DNA of 36,408 bases from an uncultured Bacteroidaceae bacterium (GTDB lineage Bacteria; Bacteroidota; Bacteroidia; Bacteroidales; Bacteroidaceae), in assembly GCA_905234555.1 (NCBI GenBank), contig CAJOHO010000018.1, positions 1 through 36,408 on the forward strand, written 5' to 3'. The notes under the pieces were generated by a model. It saw only the letters and a program-made list of their open reading frames with translations. It was not told the DNA's origin and searched no databases. The position numbers were made by a program, and so were the translations under genes. Each line of letters starts with the position of its first letter. Positions within the stretch are counted from its first letter, which is position 1. Shown here piece by piece: positions 15,589-24,421 of the stretch.

Positions 15589-17115
15589 CTATGAATGATC
15601 TGAAGCGCTGAGCACAGTGTGGATATTCTGTTCGCGATGGTGGAGGTCGATGGTAACACCGAACTTCTGATGCAGGTGTTCAGCAAGGTGCTGGGCACTA
15701 TAGACGCTACGATGTTGACCGCCTGTGCATCCGAAAGCAAACTGAAGATGGGTAAATCCTCTGTCCAGATATCGCTGTACATGGAAGTCTGCCAGACGAT
15801 AGACGCTCTCAAGGAACGTGAGGATTTCTCCGTCCTGTTCCAAAAAGTCGATGACAGGTTGGTCGAGTCCTGTCAGCTGTTTGTATTGCTCATAACGTCC
15901 AGGATTGTTCGTACTGCGGCAATCAAAGACATAACCGCCTCCGTTTCCGCTTTCGTCAGCAGGAATCCCTTTCTTATAAGAGAAAGAATATATAGTGATG
16001 GTAAGAACTGACCCCTCCCCAACCCTCCCACAAGGGGAGGGAGTGGTTACTCCGTTATTAGGCTGAATGTTTAGCTGGGAAGGTATAAACTCCTCCCCCT
16101 TGCGGGGAGGCTGGGAGGGGGTCTGGAGTTTCAGTATCGTTTCTTTTAAATACGGATAAGCATCGCAAGTGCCTTGTGCTAGACAGGCACGGAGGTTCTC
16201 AAGGGCTGCAGGGATACTGTCGATGAAGTGCTGTTTCTTTTCCCAAAGACCGCGGAATCCATAGGCACCCAGTACCTGAAGGGTACGGAAGAGCACAAAG
16301 AGGCGGAGACGCTGCATGAAGGTCTCACGATCAATGTGGATATAAGCTTCGAGGGAAGAAAGGTAAGCATCAATTAGACGGTTGCGCAACTCGTCACTAT
16401 AATGGGCTGAAGCCTGCCACAGGAACGAAGCTACATCGTAGTAGATAGGTCCTTTGCGTCCGCCTTGATAATCAATATAGTAAGGACGTCCTTCCTTCAG
16501 CATTACGTTGCGTGCCTGAAAGTCCCGATACATAAACCCTTGTTCCTCCACAGCGAGGAGATCGTGCTTGAGCTGTTGGAAGTCTGCCTCCAGACGAATC
16601 TCGTTGAACTCCACACCCGTCAGTTTGAGATAGCAATACTTAAAATAGTTCAGATCGAACTGGATGCTTTGGTCATCCATCGCAGGAACAGGATAACATT
16701 GCTGATAGACATCGTCGCTGGCTGTTTCAAACTGGAACTGAGGCAGTTCGCTCATCACAAGCTGAAGCATCACTTCCTCCATTTCGTCGTATGCTCCCCC
16801 ACTCTCTCGTCCCTCTCGGATGAAATCGAAGAGAGAACAGTCACCCAAGTCTTCCATCAGGTAACAAGTGTGGTCATCGCTAATATCATAAACAGCAGGA
16901 ACGGGCAAATGACGGGCTGCAAAACAGAGAGAGAGGTTGAAGAAAGCCTGGTTCTCCTCTGTCGAAGTGCCAATACAACCGATGAGTGTCTTTCCGTCCT
17001 TGCCTGTCAGACGGTAATACTGTCGGTTGCTGCCCGCTCCAGGCAGGCGTTGCACAGAGACAGGCTCACAGCCCTCCAGACGACGATAAAGCTGAATCAG
17101 TTTTTGCGTTTCCAT
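15589..17115 (-). CDS. AmgK-like amino-sugar kinase fused to RapZ C-terminal domain
   Basis: This 508-residue fusion has two domains. Residues 1-330 are an aminoglycoside-phosphotransferase-fold kinase. It has a Gly-rich loop (LPGAGSNRQYYRL, 24-36), the catalytic YRDFQARN at 196-203 with D198, and YIDYQGGRKGP at 213-223 with metal ligand D215. This pattern resembles AmgK, the anomeric MurNAc/GlcNAc kinase. Residues 371-500 match the RapZ C-terminal domain, with GNGGGYVFDCRS (390-401) and GCTGGQHRSVY (462-472). In E. coli that domain binds small RNA and glucosamine-6-phosphate. The linker at about 332-370 is encoded by two inverted family A repeats. The gene overlaps ftsX by 19 bp and precedes the MurU-like gene by 9 bp. 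The joint role is inferred. Confidence 0.85.
   Translation of the reverse strand: METQKLIQLYRRLEGCEPVSVQRLPGAGSNRQYYRLTGKDGKTLIGCIGTSTEENQAFFNLSLCFAARHLPVPAVYDISDDHTCYLMEDLGDCSLFDFIREGRESGGAYDEMEEVMLQLVMSELPQFQFETASDDVYQQCYPVPAMDDQSIQFDLNYFKYCYLKLTGVEFNEIRLEADFQQLKHDLLAVEEQGFMYRDFQARNVMLKEGRPYYIDYQGGRKGPIYYDVASFLWQASAHYSDELRNRLIDAYLSSLEAYIHIDRETFMQRLRLFVLFRTLQVLGAYGFRGLWEKKQHFIDSIPAALENLRACLAQGTCDAYPYLKETILKLQTPSQPPRKGEEFIPSQLNIQPNNGVTTPSPCGRVGEGSVLTITIYSFSYKKGIPADESGNGGGYVFDCRSTNNPGRYEQYKQLTGLDQPVIDFLEQDGEILTFLESVYRLADFHVQRYLDRGFTHLQFAFGCTGGQHRSVYSAQHLAEHLHQKFGVTIDLHHREQNIHTVLSASDHS
16010..16125. repeat. Inverted pair of family A repeats within the AmgK-RapZ gene
   Basis: The copy at 16010-16042 (ACCCCTCCCCAACCCTCCC then CAAGGGGAGGG) and the copy at 16089-16125 (TCCTCCCCCTTGCGGGG then AGGCTGGGAGGGGG) point in opposite directions with about 46 bp between them. 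Together they encode about 39 residues of low-complexity Pro/Gly/Arg linker. The reading frame stays open throughout, so the insertion is tolerated between the two folded domains. Confidence 0.85.
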
Positions 17116-18290
17116 ATCGACATGATTTTGGTGCGGACAGCCACAATGTTAAGAATGGAGACAAGCAGCAATAAACCCAGTCCTACCAACACAGCAGGCA
17201 TCATGGAAGGAATCTCCATACGTGGGAACATTCCCTTGAACATATCCAGGTAGATACCACGAAGGAAGAAGAGAATGACAAGTGCGAGTATCAGCACCAT
17301 GATGTTCAGTCCGACCGTCAGCATCTGGTAAGGACGAGCCACACGTGTCGGGCTGTAACCGATCAGCAGCAGGTTTTCGAGTTTGGTGTTGTTCTTCTCC
17401 ACCAGCAGATAGACGCTCAACATGAGAATATAGAAGGCAAGGATACTGATGATGATGCCCACTCCCATGACAATGCCCACGATGACACGAAGGATGAAGT
17501 TCGTCTTTGAAGAGTCGAGTTTGTCCTGATCGGTGATATAATGGTGGTGGGTGAGGTAACGGGCGAGGTTCTCGTCCGTTGGGTTGTTCACCTGCATGAT
17601 GAGACGTGTCGCTCCCTTTTCAGGTGTGCTGGGGTCGGAGAAATGCTCGTTTGCCCACTGGATAAAGCTTTCAGGAACCAGGATGGTGTTGATACGTCCG
17701 CTGAATCCTTCGATGCGTCCTTCAAGCTGGAGCTTGATGCCATTTCCTTCGAGCTGAACCTGTAACTTTGCCAGACTGAAAGCTCCTTCGTTAAGGGTGG
17801 CAAGGTTCTGAGTCTGTGCAAAGCCGAAATTATAGAGGTCGAGATAGCTGCGAGGGAGGATAATGGGAATCGTCGTAGATTGTTCATCGAAATGCCACTT
17901 CTTCGATTTCACATCGACAAACTCGTCGGGGACAGACTCAAAGAACATATCCGTAGAGAAAGCCGGTACGCCATCGATGGCAAAGGCAGCCTTCACCTTG
18001 AATTTGGAAGGAATGAAAGCACCTACCCGTTCGATAAACGGCTGGGCTGCGAGGTCATCCATATCTTCCTGACTGAACGACGAAGTAGCACCCGTCAGCG
18101 ACACCCTCTTGTTGACGATGAGATAGTCATCCTTCAAGAAACTGTCTTCGCTGTTATAAATAGACTGAGTGTCAGTATAGAATTGAACGCCAAGCAGGAT
18201 GATGAGCATACCGATGAGGTTTGCCAGGAAGAATCCGGCAAACTGAGGAATGCTGATATGCTGGCGCAAGAGTTTCCAAACGAGATTCAT
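17097..18290 (-). CDS. FtsX-like ABC transporter permease
   Basis: This 397-residue inner-membrane protein has the FtsX/MacB layout. It has one N-terminal helix (about 18-40), a large periplasmic domain (about 45-265) and three C-terminal helices (about 270-300, 325-350 and 365-388). The segment after helix 2 (NNTKLENLLLIGYSPTRVARP) corresponds to the cytoplasmic coupling region that contacts the ATPase. It starts with an ATGA overlap on the ATPase stop codon and overlaps the kinase gene by 19 bp. Members of this class move lipoproteins or peptides, or transmit force to periplasmic hydrolases. The substrate here is unknown. Confidence 0.85.
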   Translation of the reverse strand: MNLVWKLLRQHISIPQFAGFFLANLIGMLIILLGVQFYTDTQSIYNSEDSFLKDDYLIVNKRVSLTGATSSFSQEDMDDLAAQPFIERVGAFIPSKFKVKAAFAIDGVPAFSTDMFFESVPDEFVDVKSKKWHFDEQSTTIPIILPRSYLDLYNFGFAQTQNLATLNEGAFSLAKLQVQLEGNGIKLQLEGRIEGFSGRINTILVPESFIQWANEHFSDPSTPEKGATRLIMQVNNPTDENLARYLTHHHYITDQDKLDSSKTNFILRVIVGIVMGVGIIISILAFYILMLSVYLLVEKNNTKLENLLLIGYSPTRVARPYQMLTVGLNIMVLILALVILFFLRGIYLDMFKGMFPRMEIPSMMPAVLVGLGLLLLVSILNIVAVRTKIMSIWKRKN

Positions 18291-18931
18291 AGTTTCAATA
18301 CTTGATCGTAATGTATCTGCATGTGTTTACCAATACTGGTAACAATGATGCCTGCCCCTTGTTTGTGGGCTTCTGTGGTTAGGATATCAGCCATGATGGC
18401 GCTGTTGGTGTCGTCGAGGTGGCTGATGGGTTCATCGACAAACACGAAGTCGAAGGGTTGGCACAGCGTACGGATCATAGCGACACGCTGCTGCTGCCCG
18501 AACGACATACGTCCGATTTTTGCGTCCTTCTTGTCTGCAATGCCCAGACGTTCGAACCACTCATCTATCTGCGCTGTTGTCTGGTGACTGGTCATTTTGT
18601 TCTTAATCAGCACATTCTCCATCGAAGTCAGTTCGGGAAAAAGCCGCAGTTCCTGCCACAGAAGGGCAAAATGGTGCTTACGGATATCCACCCAGCGGTT
18701 CACGTTGAAGCGGCTGATGTCTTCACCATCGAAGAGGATGGTGCCTTGATAGTCTTTGCGATAGCCAAAAATATAGCTGCAAAGGGAGGACTTACCTGTG
18801 CCGGAGTTGGCCTCCACCAGATAAGTCTTCCCACGTTCCAAGCGCACGTCTTTGAGCCACACATCGCTCTCGATGTCGGTGCGTGACGCAAAGACCTGCG
18901 GCAAGGTTTGTTGAAGTTCTATTACATTCAT
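18287..18931 (-). CDS. ABC transporter ATP-binding protein (LolD/FtsE-like)
   Basis: This 214-residue ATPase pairs with the downstream permease. Walker A is ANSGTGKSS near residues 41-49. The Q-loop is in LLWQELRLFPEL. The signature reads MSFGQQQR instead of LSGGQ, and Walker B is FVFVDEP. The position usually held by the H-loop His reads VTSIGKH, so Ser appears to replace His, which may lower turnover. I chose the ATG at 18931; a TTG at 18937 directly abuts the DUF4836 stop. The tight spacing with DUF4836 and the permease implies co-translation. Confidence 0.87.
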   Translation of the reverse strand: MNVIELQQTLPQVFASRTDIESDVWLKDVRLERGKTYLVEANSGTGKSSLCSYIFGYRKDYQGTILFDGEDISRFNVNRWVDIRKHHFALLWQELRLFPELTSMENVLIKNKMTSHQTTAQIDEWFERLGIADKKDAKIGRMSFGQQQRVAMIRTLCQPFDFVFVDEPISHLDDTNSAIMADILTTEAHKQGAGIIVTSIGKHMQIHYDQVLKL

Positions 18932-18937
18932 GTTCAA

Positions 18938-20746
18938 TTAGAAGTTCTGTTCTACCACTTCTGCCACTAAGCCACAGAGAACGTCGAGAATGTTCTTGTC
19001 CTTCTCTGTGAAGCAGAGGCTGAGTTTGTTCTTCAGCGGCTTCTCTGCTACAAAGATCACCTCGTCAAGCATATCGATGAGTTTCTTCACCTGAGAAGGA
19101 AGTCTCTGCAAGTCGCGTTCTTCAACCGAAGCACTGATAATCTTCTTCAGGTCAACCCAAACGAAGCCGTAGGAAGAAGTGATTTCGCTCTCGTGCTGAG
19201 CCAGACGGCTGTTGTTGCCCTTAAACATATTGGGACCGTATGCGCTCTTGCCTGCAAAGAAGAGGTTGTTACCTTCGGCACCCACGAAGAATGAACGAGT
19301 CGTTGTCTCTGTATTAGGTTCGTCAGCTTGTTCGTCCTCCCATACGACAACGCTGTCTTCGATGATGGCATCGGGATCGTAGTCGTCATAAACACCATCC
19401 TCTGGATATTCATCTACCGTATAGTCGTAATAGTCTGAATCCCAGTTATACACATAGCGCTTTTCCTTGAAATCCATCACATAGACGTTGCCTTGCGCAC
19501 GGGTAATCTTCACGTCATTGCCGAACTGAGCCTCATCGAACTTGTTCATGAAATCGGTCTTGGCTGCATCGGCAGCAACGATGAAGTTGTTAAGGATAAA
19601 TTCCTCTTCGTCTTCATTACCTTCCTTCAGGTTATTGATATCACCATTAAAGGCAATGGCAAAATCACCAGTCAGTGCATTAAGCAAAGCACTGAAATCG
19701 AAGTTGGCAGCTTGTTCACCTGCAATCAGCGCTTCCTTACCGATAGCTGCCTTCACGTAGTTAACAAGAGGAATTCCACCCAGGTTCACACTTGCCCAAC
19801 CCAAGGTCTTGTCGTTGGCGATATTGAGGAACTTACCACCAACTTTCTGGAACTTCTCGCCCTTGGCTTCAAGCTTCTTCTGGCTTTCGGAGTCTGATCC
19901 GAAGACTTCCTGCGTCAGGCTTACCTGTCCCTTCTCGAAGGTCAGTGTAGCCAAGTAGTTGATATCACGGAGTTTCAGACCGCCTAATTCTTTCTCGAAG
20001 TCAACGCCCGACTGAGCCTTTGCCATTTCCAGCACCATCTGGGGAACAATACCGAAAGACAGGTAGAACTGAGCTTCGCCTTCCGTTGATTTCATCTTGC
20101 TCCAAGCTTCTGTGCTGGTAAACTGCTTGTCGCTATCCAGGTCAAAGAGTGCCTTGAACTGTGCTTTCGTAGCAGCATCTCCGTCCAGACCGTAACGACC
20201 TGGCTTTATCTGACCCATCATCAGGAAAGCGTCTCCGTCGAAGGCAAAGAGGGGGAAGTCTTCCACCATTCCCCAGCAAAAGCCGTCTTCTTCTTCCAGT
20301 TCGAATTCAGACTTCGGCAGCACCTCCATCAGCTTCTCCAATGATTCTTTCAGTTTGCTTTTGCTCTTCACAGCCAGCACCATTCCGCCTTTTCCACCGG
20401 TCACCACGTCGCCTGATGCAAAGAAATAAGCTGGTTGTTTCACGTCAATACCCAGACAGCTGGGATCATCCATGATTTTCAGCAGCATCTCACCTGCCTC
20501 ATCGGGTACATGCTCAGCAAACGCCTTCATCTTATCCGTAATGATAGAGTGGCTGCTCAGGTTGCACTTGTCAACGCAGGCGGCTGGATCCACCATCATC
20601 ACAATTTTTGCATCAGCAGGGATGACCTTCATGTAAGCTTTGCTTCCTGACAGGAAGAAGAAAGCTGCAGCAGCAATCACAGCTACAGAACCACCTGTAA
20701 TCGCCCATCCTTTCCAAGTAGAAAAGAATTCTTTAATTCCGTTCAT
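18938..20746 (-). CDS. DUF4836-family membrane-anchored protein
   Basis: This 602-residue protein has a short cytoplasmic N-terminus, a single transmembrane helix at about 15-34 (ITGGSVAVIAAAAFFFLSG) and a large region outside the membrane. It begins with the family-typical IPADAKIVMMVDPAA near residues 41-55. An acidic Tyr/Asp-rich stretch lies near 445-490 and could bind cations. The family is Bacteroidetes-specific and has no known activity. It is the first gene of the run with the ABC pair, the AmgK-RapZ fusion and MurU-like enzyme, so it may be an accessory envelope subunit of that transporter. That link is inferred from gene order only. Confidence 0.82.
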   Translation of the reverse strand: MNGIKEFFSTWKGWAITGGSVAVIAAAAFFFLSGSKAYMKVIPADAKIVMMVDPAACVDKCNLSSHSIITDKMKAFAEHVPDEAGEMLLKIMDDPSCLGIDVKQPAYFFASGDVVTGGKGGMVLAVKSKSKLKESLEKLMEVLPKSEFELEEEDGFCWGMVEDFPLFAFDGDAFLMMGQIKPGRYGLDGDAATKAQFKALFDLDSDKQFTSTEAWSKMKSTEGEAQFYLSFGIVPQMVLEMAKAQSGVDFEKELGGLKLRDINYLATLTFEKGQVSLTQEVFGSDSESQKKLEAKGEKFQKVGGKFLNIANDKTLGWASVNLGGIPLVNYVKAAIGKEALIAGEQAANFDFSALLNALTGDFAIAFNGDINNLKEGNEDEEEFILNNFIVAADAAKTDFMNKFDEAQFGNDVKITRAQGNVYVMDFKEKRYVYNWDSDYYDYTVDEYPEDGVYDDYDPDAIIEDSVVVWEDEQADEPNTETTTRSFFVGAEGNNLFFAGKSAYGPNMFKGNNSRLAQHESEITSSYGFVWVDLKKIISASVEERDLQRLPSQVKKLIDMLDEVIFVAEKPLKNKLSLCFTEKDKNILDVLCGLVAEVVEQNF

Positions 20747-20798
20747 AATGTGTTAATTTTTTGTGTTGATAAAAGTTGATAAATAATTGTATGTGAAT

Positions 20799-21536
20799 TC
20801 ATTCATTTGCTAAATGCATCAAGTGGACTGCCACCAGCGCAGCTGTTTCCGTACGCAGACGACTCTTGCCCAGCGACACACCGACAAAACCTGCTTTCTC
20901 TGCCATTCGCACTTCCTCAATGCTGAAATCGCCTTCCGGACCCACCAGCACCAACGCATCCTCGCCTCTTTTCAGCACATCCTTCAGCAGCACTTTGGGT
21001 GTCAGGTCGTCCTGCTCATAACAGTGACAGATGAACTTCCCGCCCTCGAACGGTTGTTGCAGGAACTGACGGAAGTCCGTCATCTCGTTAAGCTTTGGTT
21101 TCCAAGCCTTTCGGCTTTGCTTCATCGCAGAAACCAGAATCTTCTCCACACGTTCCGTTTTGATGACGGTGCGTTCGGAGAACTGGCAACGTAGGAAGGT
21201 GAGTTCGTCAAAACCAATCTCTGTGGCTTTCTCTGCCAACCACTCCGTACGGTCCATATTCTTCGTCGGTGCCATCGCCAAGTGGAGATGTGCCGCCCAT
21301 TCCTTTTGCTGGGGAAGCGTTTCGAGGACGCGGCAAACGCAGCTTTTCTTCGTCACCACGGCGAGTTCAGCACGATAGAACTGCCCCACTCCATCCATCA
21401 GTACCACTTCATCGCCCTCCGTCAGCCGCAACACACGAACAGCATGCTGGGCTTCCTCATCAGGCAACTCCACCATTGGTTGTGATGGGGTGAGATGAGC
21501 GGCTTCTGGCGTATAGAAATAGCGTACTTCTTTCAT
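20799..21536 (-). CDS. rsmE: 16S rRNA (uracil(1498)-N3)-methyltransferase RsmE
   Basis: This 245-residue SPOUT enzyme methylates U1498 of 16S rRNA. The N-terminal PUA-like domain contains HAVRVLRLTEGDEV. The C-terminal knot contains the SAM-binding VGPEGDFSIEE, LGKSRLRTETAAL and the LAMAPTKNMDRTEWLAEKATE segment. Length and motif order are normal for RsmE. It overlaps tsaD by 4 bp (ATGA), so the two are translationally coupled. A 52-bp gap separates it from DUF4836. Confidence 0.95.
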   Translation of the reverse strand: MKEVRYFYTPEAAHLTPSQPMVELPDEEAQHAVRVLRLTEGDEVVLMDGVGQFYRAELAVVTKKSCVCRVLETLPQQKEWAAHLHLAMAPTKNMDRTEWLAEKATEIGFDELTFLRCQFSERTVIKTERVEKILVSAMKQSRKAWKPKLNEMTDFRQFLQQPFEGGKFICHCYEQDDLTPKVLLKDVLKRGEDALVLVGPEGDFSIEEVRMAEKAGFVGVSLGKSRLRTETAALVAVHLMHLANE

Positions 21537-22555
21537 AAGCGGGCAAAGGCAGGAGCTTCAATCGGACAGAAATCCTTGTCCTGATATTTGAAATAACCGG
21601 TGATGCCGATCATGGCAGCATTGTCAGTGGTATAGCTGAACTTCGGTATGAAGATTTTCCATTTATAGCGGCGGGCATAGTCCTGATAAGCGTTACGCAG
21701 ACCTGTGTTTGCCGAGACGCCACCAGCAACAGCAACTTGCTGAATACCTGTGTCTTTTACCGCTTTCTTTAACTTATCCATTAAGATATCCACAATGGTT
21801 TTCTCCAGCGAAGCCGCCAAGTCTTCCTTGTGGTGCTCAATGAAATCGGGATCGTCTTTCAACCAGTCACGCAGCGAATAGAGGAACGAAGTCTTCAGGC
21901 CTGAGAAGCTGTAATCGTAACCAGGAATATGTGGTTTGGCAAATGCGTAGGCATCGGGATTTCCCTGACGAGCCAGCTTGTCGATAATCGGTCCGCCTGG
22001 ATAACCCAGTCCCATCACCTTCGAACATTTGTCAATCGCCTCACCGGCTGCGTCGTCGATGGTCTGACCCAGAATCTCCATATCGTTGTAGGCGTTCACC
22101 TTCACAATCTGTGAATTGCCGCCACTCACCAACAGACAGAGATAAGGGAACTGAGGCTGATGGTCGTCTTCCTCGTTTTCCTTGATGAAGTGAGCCAGCA
22201 CATGACCTTGCAGGTGGTTCACGTCGATAAGGGGAATTCCCAGCGAACGGGCAAAACCCTTGGCAAACGAAACACCTACCAACAGACTGCCCAACAAACC
22301 TGGACCACGAGTGAAGGCAACGGCTGAGAGTTGTTCTTTCTCAATGCCTGCACGCTTCAGCGCCTGATCCACCACAGGCACGATATTCTGCTGGTGGGCA
22401 CGACTCGCCAGTTCCGGCACCACACCTCCGTATGCCTCATGCACAGCCTGACTGGCCGTCACATTCGACAACAGCACATCGTTCTTCAACACCGCCGCCG
22501 ATGTATCATCGCACGACGACTCTATGGCCAATATGTAAATATCTTTTTGATTCAT
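21533..22555 (-). CDS. tsaD: tRNA N6-adenosine threonylcarbamoyltransferase TsaD
   Basis: This 340-residue protein transfers the threonylcarbamoyl group from TC-AMP to A37 of ANN-decoding tRNAs, together with TsaB and TsaE encoded elsewhere. It begins with the ASKHA-fold ILAIESSCDDTSAAV. It carries the metal ligands in HLQGHVLAH (H114, H118), and a VSGGNSQ nucleotide loop and VAGGVSANTGLR follow. All catalytic elements look intact. The ATG at 22555 gives a normal N-terminus. Confidence 0.97.
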   Translation of the reverse strand: MNQKDIYILAIESSCDDTSAAVLKNDVLLSNVTASQAVHEAYGGVVPELASRAHQQNIVPVVDQALKRAGIEKEQLSAVAFTRGPGLLGSLLVGVSFAKGFARSLGIPLIDVNHLQGHVLAHFIKENEEDDHQPQFPYLCLLVSGGNSQIVKVNAYNDMEILGQTIDDAAGEAIDKCSKVMGLGYPGGPIIDKLARQGNPDAYAFAKPHIPGYDYSFSGLKTSFLYSLRDWLKDDPDFIEHHKEDLAASLEKTIVDILMDKLKKAVKDTGIQQVAVAGGVSANTGLRNAYQDYARRYKWKIFIPKFSYTTDNAAMIGITGYFKYQDKDFCPIEAPAFARL

Positions 22556-22591
22556 TTATATCTATCTGTAAACTGGAACATTTTGGAACAG

Positions 22592-22635
22592 TGAGAGCAG
22601 AGACCAAACTTGTTTGGACTATGCCGAGTCGTGAC
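22592..22635 (+). repeat. Family B repeat (CAAACTTGTTTG core)
   Basis: GAGAGCAGAGACCAAACTTG then TTTGGACTATGCCGAGTCGTGAC matches the repeats at 35761 and 35991 and, inverted, 32311. The core CCAAACTTGTTTGG is a perfect palindrome. It lies in the gap between map and tsaD. Confidence 0.8.
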
Positions 22636-22683
22636 AAAATTGACTGAATGTAATTCAGTAAACAGTAAACGGTAAACCATCAA

Positions 22684-23547
22684 CTAATACGTCAGTATCT
22701 CCACACCCGTCTCTGTCATCAGCAACGTGTGTTCCCACTGGGCGCTGGGCAGTTCGTCCTCGGTGACGACGGTCCATCCGTCGTCCTCATCCACAAACAC
22801 GTGCCAGTCACCCATGTTGATCATCGGTTCGATGGTAAACACCATTCCTGGCACCAACAGCATACCGGTACCTTTCTTTCCGTAGTGCTCCACATCGGGT
22901 TCTTCGTGAAAAGCATTACCCACACCGTGTCCGCAAAGGTCGCGAACCACGCTGAAGCCGTTCTTGTGGGCATGTTTGGCAATCGCGTTTCCCAAGTCGC
23001 CGACAAAGCAATAGGGATGACAGGCTTCGATGCCGATTTGCAGACATTCTTTCGCCACATCCACCAGCTTCTGCTTCTGAGGGGTCGTCTTGCCAATGAC
23101 AAACATTCGCGAAGCGTCGGCATAATAGCCGTCCAGGATCGTCGTCACATCCACGTTGATGATGTCGCCTTCTTCCAGGATTTCATCCTCGTTGGGAATA
23201 CCGTGACACACCACCTCGTTCACACTCGTACACACACTCTTGGGAAAACCTTCATAGTTGAGCGGAGCAGGAATGCCACCATGCTCCACGGTGAAGGTAT
23301 GAACCATCTGGTTGATGTCTTCCGTTGAGATTCCTTCACGGATATTGGCAGCCACGTGATCCAGCAGCTGCGTATTCAGGATACCGGCACGTCGGATGCC
23401 TTCGATCTGCTCTGGCGTCTTAATCAAATCACGACTCGGCACCTTCTTTCCGCGACTCTCCCACGACATGATGATCTTATCCATTTCCGTCAGTGGTTCA
23501 CCAACAATGGAGTGCCAAACTCGTTTTTGTTTCTTTTTCTTCATCAT
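22684..23547 (-). CDS. map: Type I methionine aminopeptidase
   Basis: This 287-residue enzyme removes the initiator Met from new proteins. The five metal ligands are visible as D133, D144, H207, E240 and E272, in NVDVT, YYADAS, GHGVG, FTIEPM and QWEHT. A Lys-rich N-terminal extension of about 40 residues precedes the catalytic core, as is common in Bacteroidetes members. I chose the ATG at 23547; the longer frame begins at a TTG within the promoter box. The gene stands 128 bp upstream of tsaD, with a family B repeat in the gap. Confidence 0.96.
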   Translation of the reverse strand: MMKKKKQKRVWHSIVGEPLTEMDKIIMSWESRGKKVPSRDLIKTPEQIEGIRRAGILNTQLLDHVAANIREGISTEDINQMVHTFTVEHGGIPAPLNYEGFPKSVCTSVNEVVCHGIPNEDEILEEGDIINVDVTTILDGYYADASRMFVIGKTTPQKQKLVDVAKECLQIGIEACHPYCFVGDLGNAIAKHAHKNGFSVVRDLCGHGVGNAFHEEPDVEHYGKKGTGMLLVPGMVFTIEPMINMGDWHVFVDEDDGWTVVTEDELPSAQWEHTLLMTETGVEILTY

Positions 23548-23565
23548 ATTTACTGAAATATCATG

Positions 23566-23573
23566 CAAATTTA
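23566..23573 (-). promoter_or_regulatory. Promoter -7 box for map
   Basis: On the minus strand this reads TAAATTTG, an exact TAnnTTTG match 18 bp before the chosen ATG. It implies a very short leader. No clear -33 box is seen. Confidence 0.55.
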
Positions 23574-23705
23574 CACCTTTTTCCGTTAAAGATAGTTATA
23601 AAAACTCACTTTTCTCTATTTTATCAACATTTTTTTCACGTTCGTGTTCCGAGTTTCAACTTTTTTCACTTATTTTGCACACAAAACTAAATAAACAACC
23701 AAAAA

Positions 23706-24305
23706 ATGAAACAAACTCACAACCTCTACGGATGGGCTATCGCATTTAGTCTTCTGTGCCTCACTGCTTGCGGTGGAAAAGAAAAAGAAAAAACAACGAC
23801 CGACTCCCTCAATTCAGAGATTTCTACTGTCTCTGAAGACTTTGACGGGATTCTATCCCTCCCTGCCGTCTCGTTTACCGACACCCTCACCATCGACGGC
23901 AAAATCCATCAGTACACCATCGACATCTCACCTGTTGACACCCTGCCCGTCGTTATCAACGGCGATGGCGTAAAATACCACGACAACTGCATCCGCCTCT
24001 TTGTCACTCAGGCCAAAGACACCGTCTTCGACCACACCTTCACCAAAGAGTCGTTTGCACCCTACATCAAGGACATCAACAACGAACAGGTAGCGCTGGT
24101 CAACTGCCGCTACAACATCAACGCAGACAGTCCAGCCCTCTCGTTTGTTGCCTACGTTGCCGATCCCGACGACAATATCGAAGTGAAGCGTAACATCGAG
24201 ATTCGTGTCCTGTCCGACGGCAAATTCTCGCTTCAACTCATCGACGACCCAGAAATGGAACCCGTCGCCTCCAGCAACCGCCTCAACCCCGAACGCTACG
24301 AATAA
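23706..24305 (+). CDS. Small lipoprotein, DUF4738-like
   Basis: This 199-residue protein has a lipoprotein signal ending in LLCLTACGG, with the lipidated Cys at residue 22. A Lys/Glu-rich tether follows, then a compact beta-rich domain from about 45 to 190. The residues after the Cys (GGKEKEK) are not an acidic surface-export signal, so it probably stays on the periplasmic side of a membrane. The fold and sequence style match DUF4738, which has no known function; this is recognition by eye and less certain than the lipoprotein call. It is transcribed on its own, divergent from map. Confidence 0.72.
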   Translation: MKQTHNLYGWAIAFSLLCLTACGGKEKEKTTTDSLNSEISTVSEDFDGILSLPAVSFTDTLTIDGKIHQYTIDISPVDTLPVVINGDGVKYHDNCIRLFVTQAKDTVFDHTFTKESFAPYIKDINNEQVALVNCRYNINADSPALSFVAYVADPDDNIEVKRNIEIRVLSDGKFSLQLIDDPEMEPVASSNRLNPERYE

Positions 24306-24421
24306 ACAGCCCCCTCCGGTCAATGGTCTTTGCACCCCCTTCGCACCCATCGTTGCAAGTGGGGACTTGCAACCCTTTGTGGGGTCGGAGCAACATTCAG
24401 TGGCTCCTCTAAAGGCCCCAG

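Noticed and set aside
16010-16125. Frameshift or split gene between the kinase and RapZ parts
   Set aside because: The frame stays open through the repeat pair and both domains are intact, so a real fusion is more likely than a sequencing artefact.
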